Under the pieces are notes generated by a model, which did no database searches, was not told where the DNA came from, and was given only the letters and a program-made list of their open reading frames with translations. A stretch of DNA of 64,000 nucleotides from positions 1-64,000 of the forward strand of contig NZ_JAQRFI010000024.1 in the NCBI RefSeq assembly GCF_028598805.1. The letters run 5' to 3'. A program made the position numbers and the translations under genes. Positions 19,099 through 32,058 of the stretch are shown piece after piece. Source of the stretch: Xenorhabdus yunnanensis. Lineage in GTDB: Bacteria; Pseudomonadota; Gammaproteobacteria; Enterobacterales; Enterobacteriaceae. Positions within the stretch are counted from its first letter, which is position 1. Each line of letters opens with the position of its first letter.

Positions 19099-21081
19099 TC
19101 AAAATCTGACATTGAGGCCGAGATTGAAGTAATAGTCATGGTTTGGCTCATTATCATTTTTTTCATGTGATACAGCCGCAAATGCATGAAGATTATTGGT
19201 CAGATTGGCATTGATGCCGACAGTGTATTGAACGCGATCCCTCTTCTGTTTTTTCCCCTGTTGTACGAAACTTGTTTGGGTGGAATTGATCGCGCTGCGA
19301 AGAGCATAGTGTTCATCATTGAATTGATGCTTAAACAGGATAGAGGCATAAGGATTAATAAGTCCTAATTGTGTATCTGCTCGCCAGCCCAACGAGCCAA
19401 TTCTGGCATGATAGTGTTGATCTCCAAAATGCATGGCAGTACTCCTGTTACCAGATTCACGATAACTATCAATATTCCCTTTGTCCCAAGTGTATTGGAT
19501 GATTGGACTGGTGGTCAGATAACGGGTGACAGGGATATCCCAGCCTGCCGTAATACGCCAACCCCACTGCTTACCCATCGTTGAACCTGATTCCCTACGT
19601 GTAGCCTGACCAAGTTGGATGGAACGTGACAAATTATCGTAATTGGTGCGTGAATAATGGAAATCACCGCTTAGCCAGCCGTGGTCATAGTAGTTCCATA
19701 GAGTGTAAGCTGTTATAACATGGCCTGTCGCCGCATAATTAAAATTAGGCGTTGCATTTTGTTCATCTCTATAACGTGAAATTGTTGCCCCTAATAGCAA
19801 ATTATCCGTCAGTTGATAATCGCTCCCCAATGTAAGGGTACTATTGTGATTGCCAGTATAACCGCCGAATACACCAATTTTACCTTGTTCTTTATGACGA
19901 TTGCGTAATTGTTGCAAGTGGCTGTCAAGTGAGGATAGGGCGACTTTGACTGGAATGCGATTGATAGGGTTCAATGTCATCACCTGTAGCGGAGCGTTAT
20001 AGATCGACATAATGTACTGACCGATCACATGATGTGCATAAGGGGTCGGATGGAAGTTATCGGAAAATAAGAATGCTTGGCTTTTATCAAATTCAGGGTC
20101 GGAAGAAGAACAAAGCATAGCCGTTTTACCTTGTTGACAGGCATAACCCAGGGTATTGGAGATACCATAAATAGTCGGGTTCTCAATCACTTCTCGTAAG
20201 AGAAGGTTGATATTGGCACGAAGGATATTTCCGTTACCGAGTCGGCTTTCTTCAATTTGATTATATTTGTCAGAAAGTTGGGAGGCAGTTTTGCTGACAT
20301 TATCGTAAACATCATGTAATTGGTGGTAAATTTCTTTAGCTTTTTGGGGATCTTGGGGAGATGCGTTTGCGGCAATTTTTTTAAAGACGCCTTCGATAAT
20401 TTGATTCCGGATTTCGGTATTTGGCGTAGGATACTGGTTAATAGCTTCATGAATTTGTTTCAGGGTTTGAGCGATCTTTTCCTCAGGGACTTTCTTTTTC
20501 TCCAACGAAATTTTAAGCACTTCTTCCAGAATTTTGGGGGTTGTTCCAACATCTGGGACATTAGGTACAATAACCAAACCTGCGCCAGCTTTAAGAAGCC
20601 GATTAACTTGCGATGCTGCTGATTCAGAACCGTCATTGATAAGATGTTGTGCAGATTTTTTATCGCCTTTCGCTAAATATTCCAGAGCATTAGATATATT
20701 ATTGCCTCCGACCCAATGTATATACACACCATTAGGATCAGCCTGTTCAGAATGTGCTTTTAAATAATCATTGAGTTGCTTTTCTGTGGGATGAAAAATA
20801 AAGTCTAAGATTGGATTACCTGAACCATTAGCTGTAGCGCCTCCGTAGGCATAATTAGTTCCGCCTTTACCAGATGGCATTAGTTTTTCGCCTGTGAGTT
20901 TTCTAGTTATATATTCATCATATAGTTCAGCGTTTTTTCCATCTGTTGTGAATTTTCCGATATTCCCACCATCACTCAAACTATCCCCGAAAACATATAC
21001 ATTGTCATAGGCATAAGAATTAGAAGTGAAATTTATTAATAATGCAGTTGTAGCTGATACTAAAAAGAGTACCTTTTTCAT
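19099..21081 (-). CDS. GDSL-type autotransporter esterase/lipase (copy 1)
   Basis: 660 residues from the ATG at 21081, behind CAGGAGAACG. A signal peptide (MKKVLFLVSATTALLINF) is followed by a GDSL passenger: VFGDSLSDGG near 30 (Ser nucleophile), YAYGGAT, GGNNIS and DNFHPTPYAHH (Asp-His). It ends with a roughly 270-residue autotransporter barrel terminating in the expected aromatic residue (LNVRF). This is the EstA/ApeE class that displays an esterase or phospholipase on the cell surface. The passenger has a helical insert between blocks III and V. It is a close paralogue of the next gene; the barrels are much more alike than the passengers. Either two transcripts or one operon is possible, but a hairpin lies between the two genes. 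Confidence 0.92.
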   Translation of the reverse strand: MKKVLFLVSATTALLINFTSNSYAYDNVYVFGDSLSDGGNIGKFTTDGKNAELYDEYITRKLTGEKLMPSGKGGTNYAYGGATANGSGNPILDFIFHPTEKQLNDYLKAHSEQADPNGVYIHWVGGNNISNALEYLAKGDKKSAQHLINDGSESAASQVNRLLKAGAGLVIVPNVPDVGTTPKILEEVLKISLEKKKVPEEKIAQTLKQIHEAINQYPTPNTEIRNQIIEGVFKKIAANASPQDPQKAKEIYHQLHDVYDNVSKTASQLSDKYNQIEESRLGNGNILRANINLLLREVIENPTIYGISNTLGYACQQGKTAMLCSSSDPEFDKSQAFLFSDNFHPTPYAHHVIGQYIMSIYNAPLQVMTLNPINRIPVKVALSSLDSHLQQLRNRHKEQGKIGVFGGYTGNHNSTLTLGSDYQLTDNLLLGATISRYRDEQNATPNFNYAATGHVITAYTLWNYYDHGWLSGDFHYSRTNYDNLSRSIQLGQATRRESGSTMGKQWGWRITAGWDIPVTRYLTTSPIIQYTWDKGNIDSYRESGNRSTAMHFGDQHYHARIGSLGWRADTQLGLINPYASILFKHQFNDEHYALRSAINSTQTSFVQQGKKQKRDRVQYTVGINANLTNNLHAFAAVSHEKNDNEPNHDYYFNLGLNVRF

Positions 21082-21268
21082 ATCGTTCTCCTGAAAAAAC
21101 AGCATGTTATTTTGGCATCAGTTCAACACATTGAGTTAAAAGATCATTCAATTATTTCTCTGGTTGATGACTGATTTCCTGCGTATTTCAGTTAGATATT
21201 ACTTCCATTTATATATACGAAAATTCAACAAAATGTTAATAACAGAATTAATTTATAATTAAACAAAA

Positions 21269-21299
21269 ACGCAGGGCAATAATATTTATTGCCCTGCGT
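21269..21299. terminator. Hairpin between the two autotransporter genes
   Basis: A stem of about 14 bp (ACGCAGGGCAATAA and its complement) lies 64 bp after the end of the upstream copy. It suggests the two esterases are transcribed separately. Confidence 0.75.
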
Positions 21300-21363
21300 C
21301 TCTGAGTGAAAGTTCCCTTTCTGTTGTTCGATAGTTTATTAATATCGTCTTATTTACACAGTA

Positions 21364-23364
21364 TTAGAAACTAGCATTGATGCCAAAACTGAAATTATAG
21401 TTAGGATCTTGGGCACTGCCCTCATTGCGAGTCACGGAAGCAAATCCACGCAAGTTATTGAACAGGTTTGCGTTCATACCGACAGTATATTGGCGCCAAT
21501 TAGTGCTCTGTTTACCACTTTCCTGCACAAAAGAAGTTTTGGTGGAGTTAATGGCACTGCGCAGTTTATAGCTTGTATCGCCAAATTGATGATTGAGCTG
21601 AACAGAGGTATAAGGATTGAAACGACCAAATTTAGTATCTACTCGCCAGCCCAGTGTTCCAACTTTAGAAGTATAGTCTTGATCGCTAAAATTCATAGAA
21701 GTGTTATTGTTGCCGGATTCACGGTAGCCATCGATTTCACCTTTGCTCCAAGCATATTGGGCGATTGGACTGGTGGTCAGATAGTTAGTGACAGGGATAT
21801 CCCAACCAGCGGTAATTCGAGCTCCCCACTGTTTACCCGTGCTAGAACCTGTTTCCCTGCGGGTGGCGTTGCCAAGCTGGATGGCACGGGTCAGGCTGTC
21901 ATAATTGGTGCGCGAATAATGGACGTCACCGCTCAGCCAACCGTTGTTATAGTAGTTCCACAACGTATAAGCTGTCAGAACATGCCCACGTCCTTCGTAA
22001 GAGAAATTAGCGGCAGGAGTGCGCTCATCTTTATAGTCAGAGTACATTGCACCCAACAGCAGATTATCTATCAGCTGATAGTCGCCACCCAGTGTAAAGG
22101 TTTTGTTCTGGCTGCCAGTATAGCCACCAAAGACGCCGATTTTGCCCTGAGCATTGCCGCCATTGCGCAGTTGTTGCAGGTGACCATCAAGGGAAGAGAG
22201 GGCACTTTTAACTGGTGCACGGTTAACCTGGTTCAGGGTCAATACCTGTGATGGCGCATTATAAATAGAGGTAATATATTGACCCATTATTTTGTGTCCC
22301 AACGGCGTTGGGTGGAAGTTATCGGAGAATAAGAACTGTTTATCCTTTGTGAATCCTGAATTTTTAGAGGTACATTCAGCAGCACTTTTTCCTTGTTCAC
22401 AGGCATAACCCAACGTATTGTGGATGCCATAAATCAGAGGGTTGGCGATTACTTCATTCAGCAGGCCATTGATATCAGCACGCAGGATATTGCCATTTTT
22501 TTCGCTGATTTTTTCGTCGACTAGATTGTTGTATGTATCAGTGAGTTTTGAAGCATCTTTGCTAACTTTTTCATAGCCCTCTGTAAGTTCTTTTTCAATT
22601 TGGTCAGCAGAAGCTCCTGGAATTAATTTTGCACCTTTTTGTGCTAACGTATAAAAAATGTTTTTTAGTGCAAGCTCGCGAGCTGCACCATTGGGGATTT
22701 CATGTTTATTAATTTCTGAATGAACTTCTTGCAAAATAGAATTGATTTCATCTTCAGGAATCCCTTTATCTTTTAAACCTGTTTCTATTAGGCTTTCCAG
22801 TAGCTTAGGGGTAATTCCAACATCAGGAACGGTTGGGGCAATAACTAAACCAGCACCTTTTTCGACAAGTTTATTGATTTGATTAGAGGCTTCGGTAGCG
22901 CTGGTATCAACAATTTCAACGGCCTTAAAAGGATCTTTCTGACCAGCAATTAAAGCCTCGGCAAGATCATTGCCACCTACCCAATGGATATAGATGCCGT
23001 TGGAGTCTGCTTGCTGATTATGCTTATTGAAATAATGTTCAACTTGTTCTTTTGTATTGGGGTTAAAAGCATTCAATTTAGGATCTTGGCGTAGTATTTT
23101 TAGAGCTGTTGCACCACCTTGAGCATAATTAGTTCCATCTTTTTTAATGGATGGCGTTAGATCAGTCCCCGTGAGTTGTTTAGCAATATACTCATCGTAT
23201 AACTGGCTGGTTTTTCCATCTGTCGTATATCTTCCGTTATTCCCGCCATCACTCAGGCTATCACCAAAGACATAGACTTTGTCATAGGAATAAGCATTAG
23301 CATTAGAAATGGCATTGATTGAAAGTGCTAACAGTGCAGGTGTGAATAAAAATGCCTTTTTCAT
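21364..23364 (-). CDS. GDSL-type autotransporter esterase/lipase (copy 2)
   Basis: 666 residues from the ATG at 23364, with AAGGAGAGTGCCA ahead. A signal peptide (MKKAFLFTPALLALSINA), GDSL blocks (VFGDSLSDGGN, YAQGGAT, GGNDLA, DNFHPTPLGHK) and a C-terminal barrel ending in GINASF. The passenger also has two Cys (YACEQGKSAAEC). It probably hydrolyses lipids or esters at the cell surface. The pair arose by tandem duplication and occupies the interval between ychH and prs, where E. coli has dauA. Confidence 0.92.
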   Translation of the reverse strand: MKKAFLFTPALLALSINAISNANAYSYDKVYVFGDSLSDGGNNGRYTTDGKTSQLYDEYIAKQLTGTDLTPSIKKDGTNYAQGGATALKILRQDPKLNAFNPNTKEQVEHYFNKHNQQADSNGIYIHWVGGNDLAEALIAGQKDPFKAVEIVDTSATEASNQINKLVEKGAGLVIAPTVPDVGITPKLLESLIETGLKDKGIPEDEINSILQEVHSEINKHEIPNGAARELALKNIFYTLAQKGAKLIPGASADQIEKELTEGYEKVSKDASKLTDTYNNLVDEKISEKNGNILRADINGLLNEVIANPLIYGIHNTLGYACEQGKSAAECTSKNSGFTKDKQFLFSDNFHPTPLGHKIMGQYITSIYNAPSQVLTLNQVNRAPVKSALSSLDGHLQQLRNGGNAQGKIGVFGGYTGSQNKTFTLGGDYQLIDNLLLGAMYSDYKDERTPAANFSYEGRGHVLTAYTLWNYYNNGWLSGDVHYSRTNYDSLTRAIQLGNATRRETGSSTGKQWGARITAGWDIPVTNYLTTSPIAQYAWSKGEIDGYRESGNNNTSMNFSDQDYTSKVGTLGWRVDTKFGRFNPYTSVQLNHQFGDTSYKLRSAINSTKTSFVQESGKQSTNWRQYTVGMNANLFNNLRGFASVTRNEGSAQDPNYNFSFGINASF

Positions 23365-23956
23365 TGGCACTCTCCTTAAAAAGTAGTTTTTGTTATTGAT
23401 CAGCATCTCGCCTTTGAATAAAAAAGTATCCAGTGATTCTTCCCTGAGGAAGTTGGAGGTGCTGATATGTATTGCTTCTGATTTTTTATATAAAATGTGA
23501 TGTTAAAACGCCCAACTCTTAAATACTTCCTAAAATAGCCTGATGAAAAATAACCTTAGTTAGATTAAAACTAAAAGAATTATCACTTCACTCTCAGTTG
23601 TCGATTTATTAGAAAAATTTATTTTTAAAGTTAGGCAACAATATTTGTTTTTCGATACGACTGTGTGACGTAAGGAAATAAAATCTACCATCACTGATTT
23701 TTTAAAAGGTTAGCAGCAACTATTCAATGACACCAGTATTGTGAGAAGGTTTGACAACTGGACGTACCAGATGAACTGAAATGATTATGAGATATTAATT
23801 TTAGTTTGTATGTAAAATAACCATATTATTTTGTTGAGAGCGATTTACGATGTTTAGGTTAACTTATTGATAAAATTAATTATTAACCCAATTTTAATAT
23901 CTATTGGTGTTATTCATTTTTAATGAAAATATTATTTATACATGTAAAATAAACAG
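23365..23956. other. Intergenic region upstream of autotransporter copy 2
   Basis: About 590 bp, very AT-rich, no credible gene on either strand. It probably carries the promoter and regulatory sites of the esterase gene. Its length suggests more than a simple promoter, but no named motif was found. Confidence 0.4.
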
Positions 23957-23993
23957 AAAACCCCGCCGCTGCAAATGCAGCCACGGGGTTTTT
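23957..23993 (-). terminator. Rho-independent terminator of prs
   Basis: On the minus strand AAAAACCCCG..GCTGCA/TGCAGC..CGGGGTTTT is followed by a T-rich tract, about 80 bp after the prs stop. Confidence 0.9.
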
Positions 23994-24072
23994 CAGGCAA
24001 TAATTTATTTAATCATTTGAATAAGTTAGCGCTTAATATTAACGCTAAAGCTTAAACATTCGTGTTTAAACA

Positions 24073-26021
<1,949 letters not shown>

Positions 26022-26639
26022 TTATTGAATCGTCCAGTTATCCATTTTTAATTTTATGCGGTTTTTTCCTTGGGTAAGCTCCAGTCGGGTGGGTAAGGCT
26101 GGTGTGATCGATGTATCGTATCCCTGATAATTGACTCGCCAAACTTCACCATTTTGTTTGTCACTCACGGATTTAAGCAGGTAGTTGGCATCCAACTGAA
26201 AATCTTTGGTACTGCCGGGCAGACCGATAATCCAACTTTTTAGGTTATCCAAAGGGATATTCATATTGGTAAGCTGGTAAATTAAAGATTCTGGTTCATC
26301 ACTGAGATATTTTTTACCGTTATTGTCAGTGACTTGAATCATGTTCGGTTCGACGAATAATTCCAATTCTGTTGTACCCAGTGGGTTGAGCAGCAGTAAT
26401 TTATAATTGTCAGGCGAATATTGTTGCCAGAAAAAACGAGCATACACTTTTCTTTCATTTGCCAGATAAGCGAAAGAACCTCGGGTTTGGTAATGCTCCA
26501 GCTTTTCCAGTTGTTGTTCACGGGCATGCCATTGTGGGGTATCCGCTGATCCCGTGCCCATTGGGGGTTGTGTGATTGTACAGGCCGTCAGTAAAACACC
26601 GGAGAGGGGAAGTAAGCGAAAAAACGAAGACATTTTCAT
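26022..26639 (-). CDS. lolB: Outer-membrane lipoprotein receptor LolB
   Basis: 205 residues from the ATG at 26639 (MKMSSFFRLLPLSG), matching the usual length of 207. The lipobox is LTAC, so it is an outer-membrane lipoprotein. The LolB fold is indicated by HAREQQLEKLEHYQTRGSFAY, FFWQQYSPDNYKLLLLNPLG and WIIGLPG. It takes lipoproteins from LolA and inserts them into the outer membrane. Its stop directly abuts the ispE start, so the two are co-transcribed, and hemA diverges from it. Confidence 0.95.
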   Translation of the reverse strand: MKMSSFFRLLPLSGVLLTACTITQPPMGTGSADTPQWHAREQQLEKLEHYQTRGSFAYLANERKVYARFFWQQYSPDNYKLLLLNPLGTTELELFVEPNMIQVTDNNGKKYLSDEPESLIYQLTNMNIPLDNLKSWIIGLPGSTKDFQLDANYLLKSVSDKQNGEVWRVNYQGYDTSITPALPTRLELTQGKNRIKLKMDNWTIQ

Positions 26640-26942
26640 ACGGTAACCCTTGGTGGTAGGAAAGTTTGAAACTTGAATTTTATTGGTTGTAAATATGGCA
26701 GTATTTAAATATGACAATTTAGGGTGTGTCACCCCAGTTTATAATCAGGAGGGTAATTTAGCGAAAATTTGGTAAGAATTCTCGAATAAATTATCGTAGA
26801 ACCGTCCGATTGACTTTTATTGAACTGATGCATCAAGTAGAATGCTCGACTAATGAGAGTCCTTGTGAAGGGTATGAGTTTATGAGAATAATTATTAATA
26901 TCATCATGACCTTGCCCCCTGTGATAACTCAATGCAGTTAAG
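26640..26942. promoter_or_regulatory. Divergent promoter region lolB / hemA
   Basis: 303 bp between divergent conserved genes, an arrangement shared with E. coli. Promoters for both operons must lie here. I did not assign -35/-10 boxes. Confidence 0.5.
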
Positions 26943-28205
26943 ATGACTTTATTAGCACTCGGTATCAACCATAAAACAGCACCTGTTTCCTTACGTGAGC
27001 GGGTGGCCTTTTCTCCTGACACGATAGGGCTAGCGCTTGATGACTTGCTCCAGCAACCACTGGTGCGAGGCGGCGTTGTGCTGTCCACCTGCAACCGCAC
27101 GGAGCTTTACCTCAGCGTTGAGCAGCAGGGTAATTTTAAAGAACAGTTAATTAATTGGCTATGTAAATATCATCGGCTTAATCCTGATGATTTAACACAA
27201 AGCCTCTATTGGCATGTGGATAATGAGGCCGTCAGCCATTTGATGCGGGTCGCCAGCGGCCTGGATTCTCTGGTATTGGGCGAGCCGCAGATTTTAGGAC
27301 AAGTGAAAAAGGCCTTTGCTGAGTCACAAAGTTATCAATCACTGTCAGGTGAACTGGAACGCTTGTTCCAAAAATCTTTCTCGGTGGCCAAGCGGGTCAG
27401 AACAGAAACGGAAATTGGTGCAAATGCCGTTTCCGTGGCATTTGCTGCTTGCACACTGGCACGACAAATTTTCGAATCCCTTTCCCAACTGAATATCCTG
27501 TTGGTGGGGGCAGGGGAGACGATTGAACTGGTAGCCCGACATCTCAAAGAACATGGTGTGCATCACATGATGATCGCCAATCGCACGAAAGAACGTGCAC
27601 AAATGCTTGCCAGTGAAGTCAATGCAGAAGTCATTTCCCTACCGGATATCGATACCCGATTGGCCGAAGCTGATATTGTAATTAGCTCCACTGCCAGCCC
27701 CTTGCCGATCATTGGCAAAGGCATGGTCGAAAGGGCGTTGAAATTACGACGCAACCAGCCGATGCTGCTGATTGACATTGCCGTTCCCCGTGATATTGAG
27801 CCGGATGTTGAAAAATTGAGTGATGTTTATCTGTACAGCGTGGATGACTTACAGGCTATCATTCAGCAAAATCTTGCCCAACGCAAAGCTGCGGCGGTTG
27901 TTGCAGAAGGTATTGTTCAACAAGAAAGCAGCCATTTCATGGATTGGTTGCGTTCTCAAGGTGCTGTTAATACAATTCGCGAATATCGGGAACAAGCAGA
28001 GAAAATCAGGGCTGAGATGACAGCAAAAGCATTGATGTCCATAAGGCAGGGTGCTGATGCTGAACAGATCATTAACCAATTGACCCATCAATTGACGAAT
28101 CGTCTGATCCACACACCGACTAAATCTCTCCAACAAGCTGCCAGCGATGGCGATGTGGAACGCCTGAATCTATTACGGGACAGCCTTGGGCTGGATCATA
28201 ACTAA
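26943..28205 (+). CDS. hemA: Glutamyl-tRNA reductase
   Basis: 420 residues, usual size. It reduces glutamyl-tRNA to glutamate-1-semialdehyde, the first step of tetrapyrrole synthesis. The catalytic Cys is in [10 protein letters not shown] near residue 50. [25 protein letters not shown] and the NADPH-binding [14 protein letters not shown] follow. A dimerisation helix domain lies at the C-terminus. First gene of hemA-prfA-prmC-sirB1, the classical order. Ends with an 11-bp tandem duplication before prfA. Confidence 0.97.
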   Translation: MTLLALGINHKTAPVSLRERVAFSPDTIGLALDDLLQQPLVRGGVVLSTCNRTELYLSVEQQGNFKEQLINWLCKYHRLNPDDLTQSLYWHVDNEAVSHLMRVASGLDSLVLGEPQILGQVKKAFAESQSYQSLSGELERLFQKSFSVAKRVRTETEIGANAVSVAFAACTLARQIFESLSQLNILLVGAGETIELVARHLKEHGVHHMMIANRTKERAQMLASEVNAEVISLPDIDTRLAEADIVISSTASPLPIIGKGMVERALKLRRNQPMLLIDIAVPRDIEPDVEKLSDVYLYSVDDLQAIIQQNLAQRKAAAVVAEGIVQQESSHFMDWLRSQGAVNTIREYREQAEKIRAEMTAKALMSIRQGADAEQIINQLTHQLTNRLIHTPTKSLQQAASDGDVERLNLLRDSLGLDHN

Positions 28206-28206
28206 C

Positions 28207-28228
28207 CCTATTCTAAACCTATTCTAAA
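28207..28228. repeat. Perfect 11-bp tandem duplication between hemA and prfA
   Basis: CCTATTCTAAA occurs twice back to back in the 41-bp gap. Confidence 0.85.
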
Positions 28229-28246
28229 TAAGGTCTGATATTACGA

Positions 28247-29329
28247 ATGAAGCCTTCTATTGTCGCTAAATTGGAAGCATTACAAGAACGCCATGAAGAA
28301 GTTTTGGCTCACCTCGGTGATGCTGAAGTGATCACTGATCAAGAGCGTTTTCGGGCACTCTCAAAAGAATATGCTCAATTGACTGATGTGACTAACTGTT
28401 TTAAAGCGTGGAAAAGCGTTCAGGATGATATAGAAACAGCCGAGATGATGCTTGATGATCCCGAAATGCGGGAAATGGCGCAGGAAGAACTCAAGGGCGC
28501 AAAAATTCGTAATGGAGAGTTGGAACAGCAACTGCAAGTGCTGTTATTACCAAAAGATCCGGATGATGAACGCAACTGTTTCCTTGAAGTTCGTGCTGGA
28601 ACCGGTGGTGATGAAGCTGCAATATTTGCCGGGGATTTATTCCGCATGTACAGCCGTTATGCAGAATCCCGCCGTTGGAAAGTTGAGATCATGAGCGCCA
28701 ATGAAGGCGAACATGGTGGATATAAAGAAGTGATTGCCAAAATTTCTGGTGAGCAAGTTTATGGTCACCTGAAATTTGAGTCTGGCGGTCATCGTGTTCA
28801 GCGTGTGCCGGAAACCGAATCTCAGGGGCGTATTCACACTTCTGCTTGTACAGTGGCTATTCTGCCAGAAATTCCAGAAGCGGAATTACCGGAAATCAGC
28901 CCAAGCGATCTGAAAATTGACACTTTTCGTTCCTCCGGTGCGGGTGGGCAGCACGTCAATACCACTGACTCTGCAATTCGAATTACCCACCTTCCAACGG
29001 GAATTGTTGTGGAATGTCAGGATGAGCGTTCACAACATAAAAATAAAGCAAAAGCGATGTCTGTGCTGGCTGCGCGTATTCGTGCCGCTGAGATGCGAAA
29101 GCGTCAGGAAGCCGAGGCTTCTGAACGCCGTAATTTGCTCGGTTCTGGCGACCGTTCAGATCGCAACCGCACTTATAACTTCCCACAGGGACGGGTTACC
29201 GATCACCGTATCAACCTAACGTTATATCGTCTTGAAGAAGTGATGGAAGGTAAACTGGACATGCTTATCCAGCCTATCATTACTGAATATCAAGCGGACC
29301 AATTATCTGCATTGTCAGAGCAGGATTGA
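28247..29329 (+). CDS. prfA: Peptide chain release factor 1
   Basis: 360 residues, as in E. coli. It reads UAA and UAG in the ribosomal A site through the PxT region ([15 protein letters not shown]). It triggers peptide release through the GGQ motif in GAGGQHVN near residue 234. Its Gln is methylated by PrmC, encoded next and overlapping by the TGATG junction. Confidence 0.98.
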   Translation: MKPSIVAKLEALQERHEEVLAHLGDAEVITDQERFRALSKEYAQLTDVTNCFKAWKSVQDDIETAEMMLDDPEMREMAQEELKGAKIRNGELEQQLQVLLLPKDPDDERNCFLEVRAGTGGDEAAIFAGDLFRMYSRYAESRRWKVEIMSANEGEHGGYKEVIAKISGEQVYGHLKFESGGHRVQRVPETESQGRIHTSACTVAILPEIPEAELPEISPSDLKIDTFRSSGAGGQHVNTTDSAIRITHLPTGIVVECQDERSQHKNKAKAMSVLAARIRAAEMRKRQEAEASERRNLLGSGDRSDRNRTYNFPQGRVTDHRINLTLYRLEEVMEGKLDMLIQPIITEYQADQLSALSEQD

Positions 29330-30204
29330 TGAATTATCAACATTGGCTCCAGCATGCGGCTATGCAGTTGACTGAAAGTGACAGTCCTAAGCGTGATGCA
29401 GAAATTTTGTTGCAATACGTAACAGGGCGTTCCCGCACTTATTTGATTGCATTCAATGAAACGCCTATTTCCCCCGAAGAAGCCAGCCAACTTGAGGCTT
29501 TTCTGGCTCGCCGCATTCAGGGAGAGCCGATTGCTTATATTGTAGGGGAACGCGAATTTTGGTCGTTACCCCTTGCGGTATCACCAGCAACCTTAATCCC
29601 ACGCCCTGATACGGAATGCTTAGTTGAAAAAGCCTTGGAATTGCTGCCTGACTTACCTGCACAGATTCTGGATCTTGGTACGGGAACGGGGGCTATTGCA
29701 TTGGCATTGGCGAGTGAGCGGCATGATTGCCATATAACAGGGGTGGATATCAATCCTGATGCTGTAGCATTGGCACAGCACAATGCTGAAAAAAATGCTG
29801 AAAAGCTATCTTGCCGTAATCAACCTTTCCATAATGTGGATTTTTTGCAAAGTGAGTGGTTCTCAGCAGTTAGGAAACGACAATTTGATATGATTGTCAG
29901 TAATCCTCCGTATATTGATGAGCTTGATCCTCATCTGCGTGAAGGAGATGTCAGGTTTGAACCGGCCACTGCATTGATTGCTGCCCAAAATGGCATGGCA
30001 GATTTGCAGACAATTGTGGAACAGGCTCGCCACTTCCTGTTACCGAATGGATGGCTATTATTGGAGCATGGCTGGAAACAGGGAATCGTTGTCAGAAACC
30101 TATTTTTGGAAAAAGGTTATCAACAGATAGAGACCTTTCAGGATTATGGTGGTAACGAACGTATCACGGCAGGTCGATGGAATAAAAATGAAAACCATAG
30201 TTAA
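29329..30204 (+). CDS. prmC: Release-factor glutamine N5-methyltransferase
   Basis: 291 residues from the ATG at 29329, which overlaps the prfA stop. The SAM site is LDLGTGTGAIALALA and the catalytic signature NPPY is in VSNPPYID. It methylates the GGQ glutamine of RF1 and RF2. It is a little longer than E. coli PrmC (277), in part from a duplicated NAEKNAEK encoded by a 12-bp tandem repeat at 29782-29805. The end overlaps the sirB1 start. Confidence 0.97.
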   Translation: MNYQHWLQHAAMQLTESDSPKRDAEILLQYVTGRSRTYLIAFNETPISPEEASQLEAFLARRIQGEPIAYIVGEREFWSLPLAVSPATLIPRPDTECLVEKALELLPDLPAQILDLGTGTGAIALALASERHDCHITGVDINPDAVALAQHNAEKNAEKLSCRNQPFHNVDFLQSEWFSAVRKRQFDMIVSNPPYIDELDPHLREGDVRFEPATALIAAQNGMADLQTIVEQARHFLLPNGWLLLEHGWKQGIVVRNLFLEKGYQQIETFQDYGGNERITAGRWNKNENHS

Positions 30205-30997
30205 TTATGAATTCAATAATGCTTCCCTGATAGACGGTATTATTCTAGTAACACGGGCCATTCGTCCTGATTTTCCTCAAATATTAGTGACTGAGCAATT
30301 AACCGCCTTGGTTGAAGAAGCACAGCAAAAACTTTCCTCCATAACTGACACTAAAACAAAATTGCAATCGTTATTGACGCTTTTTTATCGAGAGTGGAAA
30401 TTTCGCGGAGCGAATGGGGTGTATTGTTTGTCTGATACTCTATGGTTGGATCATGTACTGCATTCACATCAAGGCGCACCCGTAGCATTGGGGACGGTAT
30501 TTTCACACATTGCTCAGGCGCTGGGATTACCCGTACAGCCTGTCATATTCCCGACCCAGTTAATCTTGCGAATTGATTTAACTGATGAGCCAACATGGTT
30601 TATTAATCCAATGAATGGCGATACGCTCAACGAACATACACTTGATGTCTGGTTGAAAGGCAATATCGGCCCGACGGTTTGCTTGGAAAATAAAGACTTA
30701 CAGGAAGCCGATAATGCCAGTGTTGTGCGAAAAGTTACCGACACCATCAAAGTTTCCTTGATGCAAGAGAAAAAGATGGAGTTGGCACTTAAAGCCAACG
30801 AAATCGTGCTGATGTTTGACCCCGATGATCCGTATGAAATCCGTGACCGAGGGCTGATCTATGCACAGCTCGACTGTAGTCACATTGCTGTCTCGGATTT
30901 AAGTTATTTCGTGGAGCACTGCCCTGAGGATCCTGTCTCAGAAATGCTAAAAATGCAGATTAACTCCATTGAGCAGAGAGCGATTATCCTCCATTAA
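30188..30997 (+). CDS. sirB1: SirB1 family protein (YchA)
   Basis: 269 residues from ATG 30188, overlapping prmC by 17 bp; a frame from 30146 would overlap more and is not needed. It matches the transglutaminase-like SirB1/YchA family: FYREWKFRGANGVYCLSDTLWLDHVLHSHQGAPVALGTVF, followed by TPR-like helices (ALKANEIVLMFDPDDPYEIRDRGLIYAQL). Its exact role is unknown. It always sits between prmC and kdsA in enterics. Confidence 0.93.
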   Translation: MKTIVNYEFNNASLIDGIILVTRAIRPDFPQILVTEQLTALVEEAQQKLSSITDTKTKLQSLLTLFYREWKFRGANGVYCLSDTLWLDHVLHSHQGAPVALGTVFSHIAQALGLPVQPVIFPTQLILRIDLTDEPTWFINPMNGDTLNEHTLDVWLKGNIGPTVCLENKDLQEADNASVVRKVTDTIKVSLMQEKKMELALKANEIVLMFDPDDPYEIRDRGLIYAQLDCSHIAVSDLSYFVEHCPEDPVSEMLKMQINSIEQRAIILH

Positions 30998-31024
30998 ATG
31001 TCGTTATAAGAATGTCGTCATAAG
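30997..31024. repeat. 14-bp tandem duplication after sirB1
   Basis: AATGTCGTTATAAG is followed directly by AATGTCGTCATAAG (one mismatch), starting in the sirB1 stop codon. Confidence 0.85.
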
Positions 31025-31059
31025 ACGGGATTTCTTTGCTCCTTATTTATTTTTTATGA

Positions 31060-31956
<897 letters not shown>

Positions 31957-31995
31957 TCACTCAATCCGTCAGGGTTTCTTGATAAAGTTTGGTAA

Positions 31996-32038
31996 AGCGG
32001 TTACAGGTATTTTGTTCTGTAACCGCTAATTTTTTTAT
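31996..32038 (+). terminator. Rho-independent terminator of kdsA
   Basis: Stem AGCGGTTACAG/CTGTAACCGCT, 10-base loop, then AATTTTTTTATTT. Confidence 0.9.
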
Positions 32039-32058
32039 TTCCCCAGTTTTGGGATATT

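Noticed and set aside
21409-22251. A 280-codon open frame opposite the autotransporter barrel
   Set aside because: It mirrors the coding frame of the beta-barrel and has no start signal. The barrel gene itself is certain.
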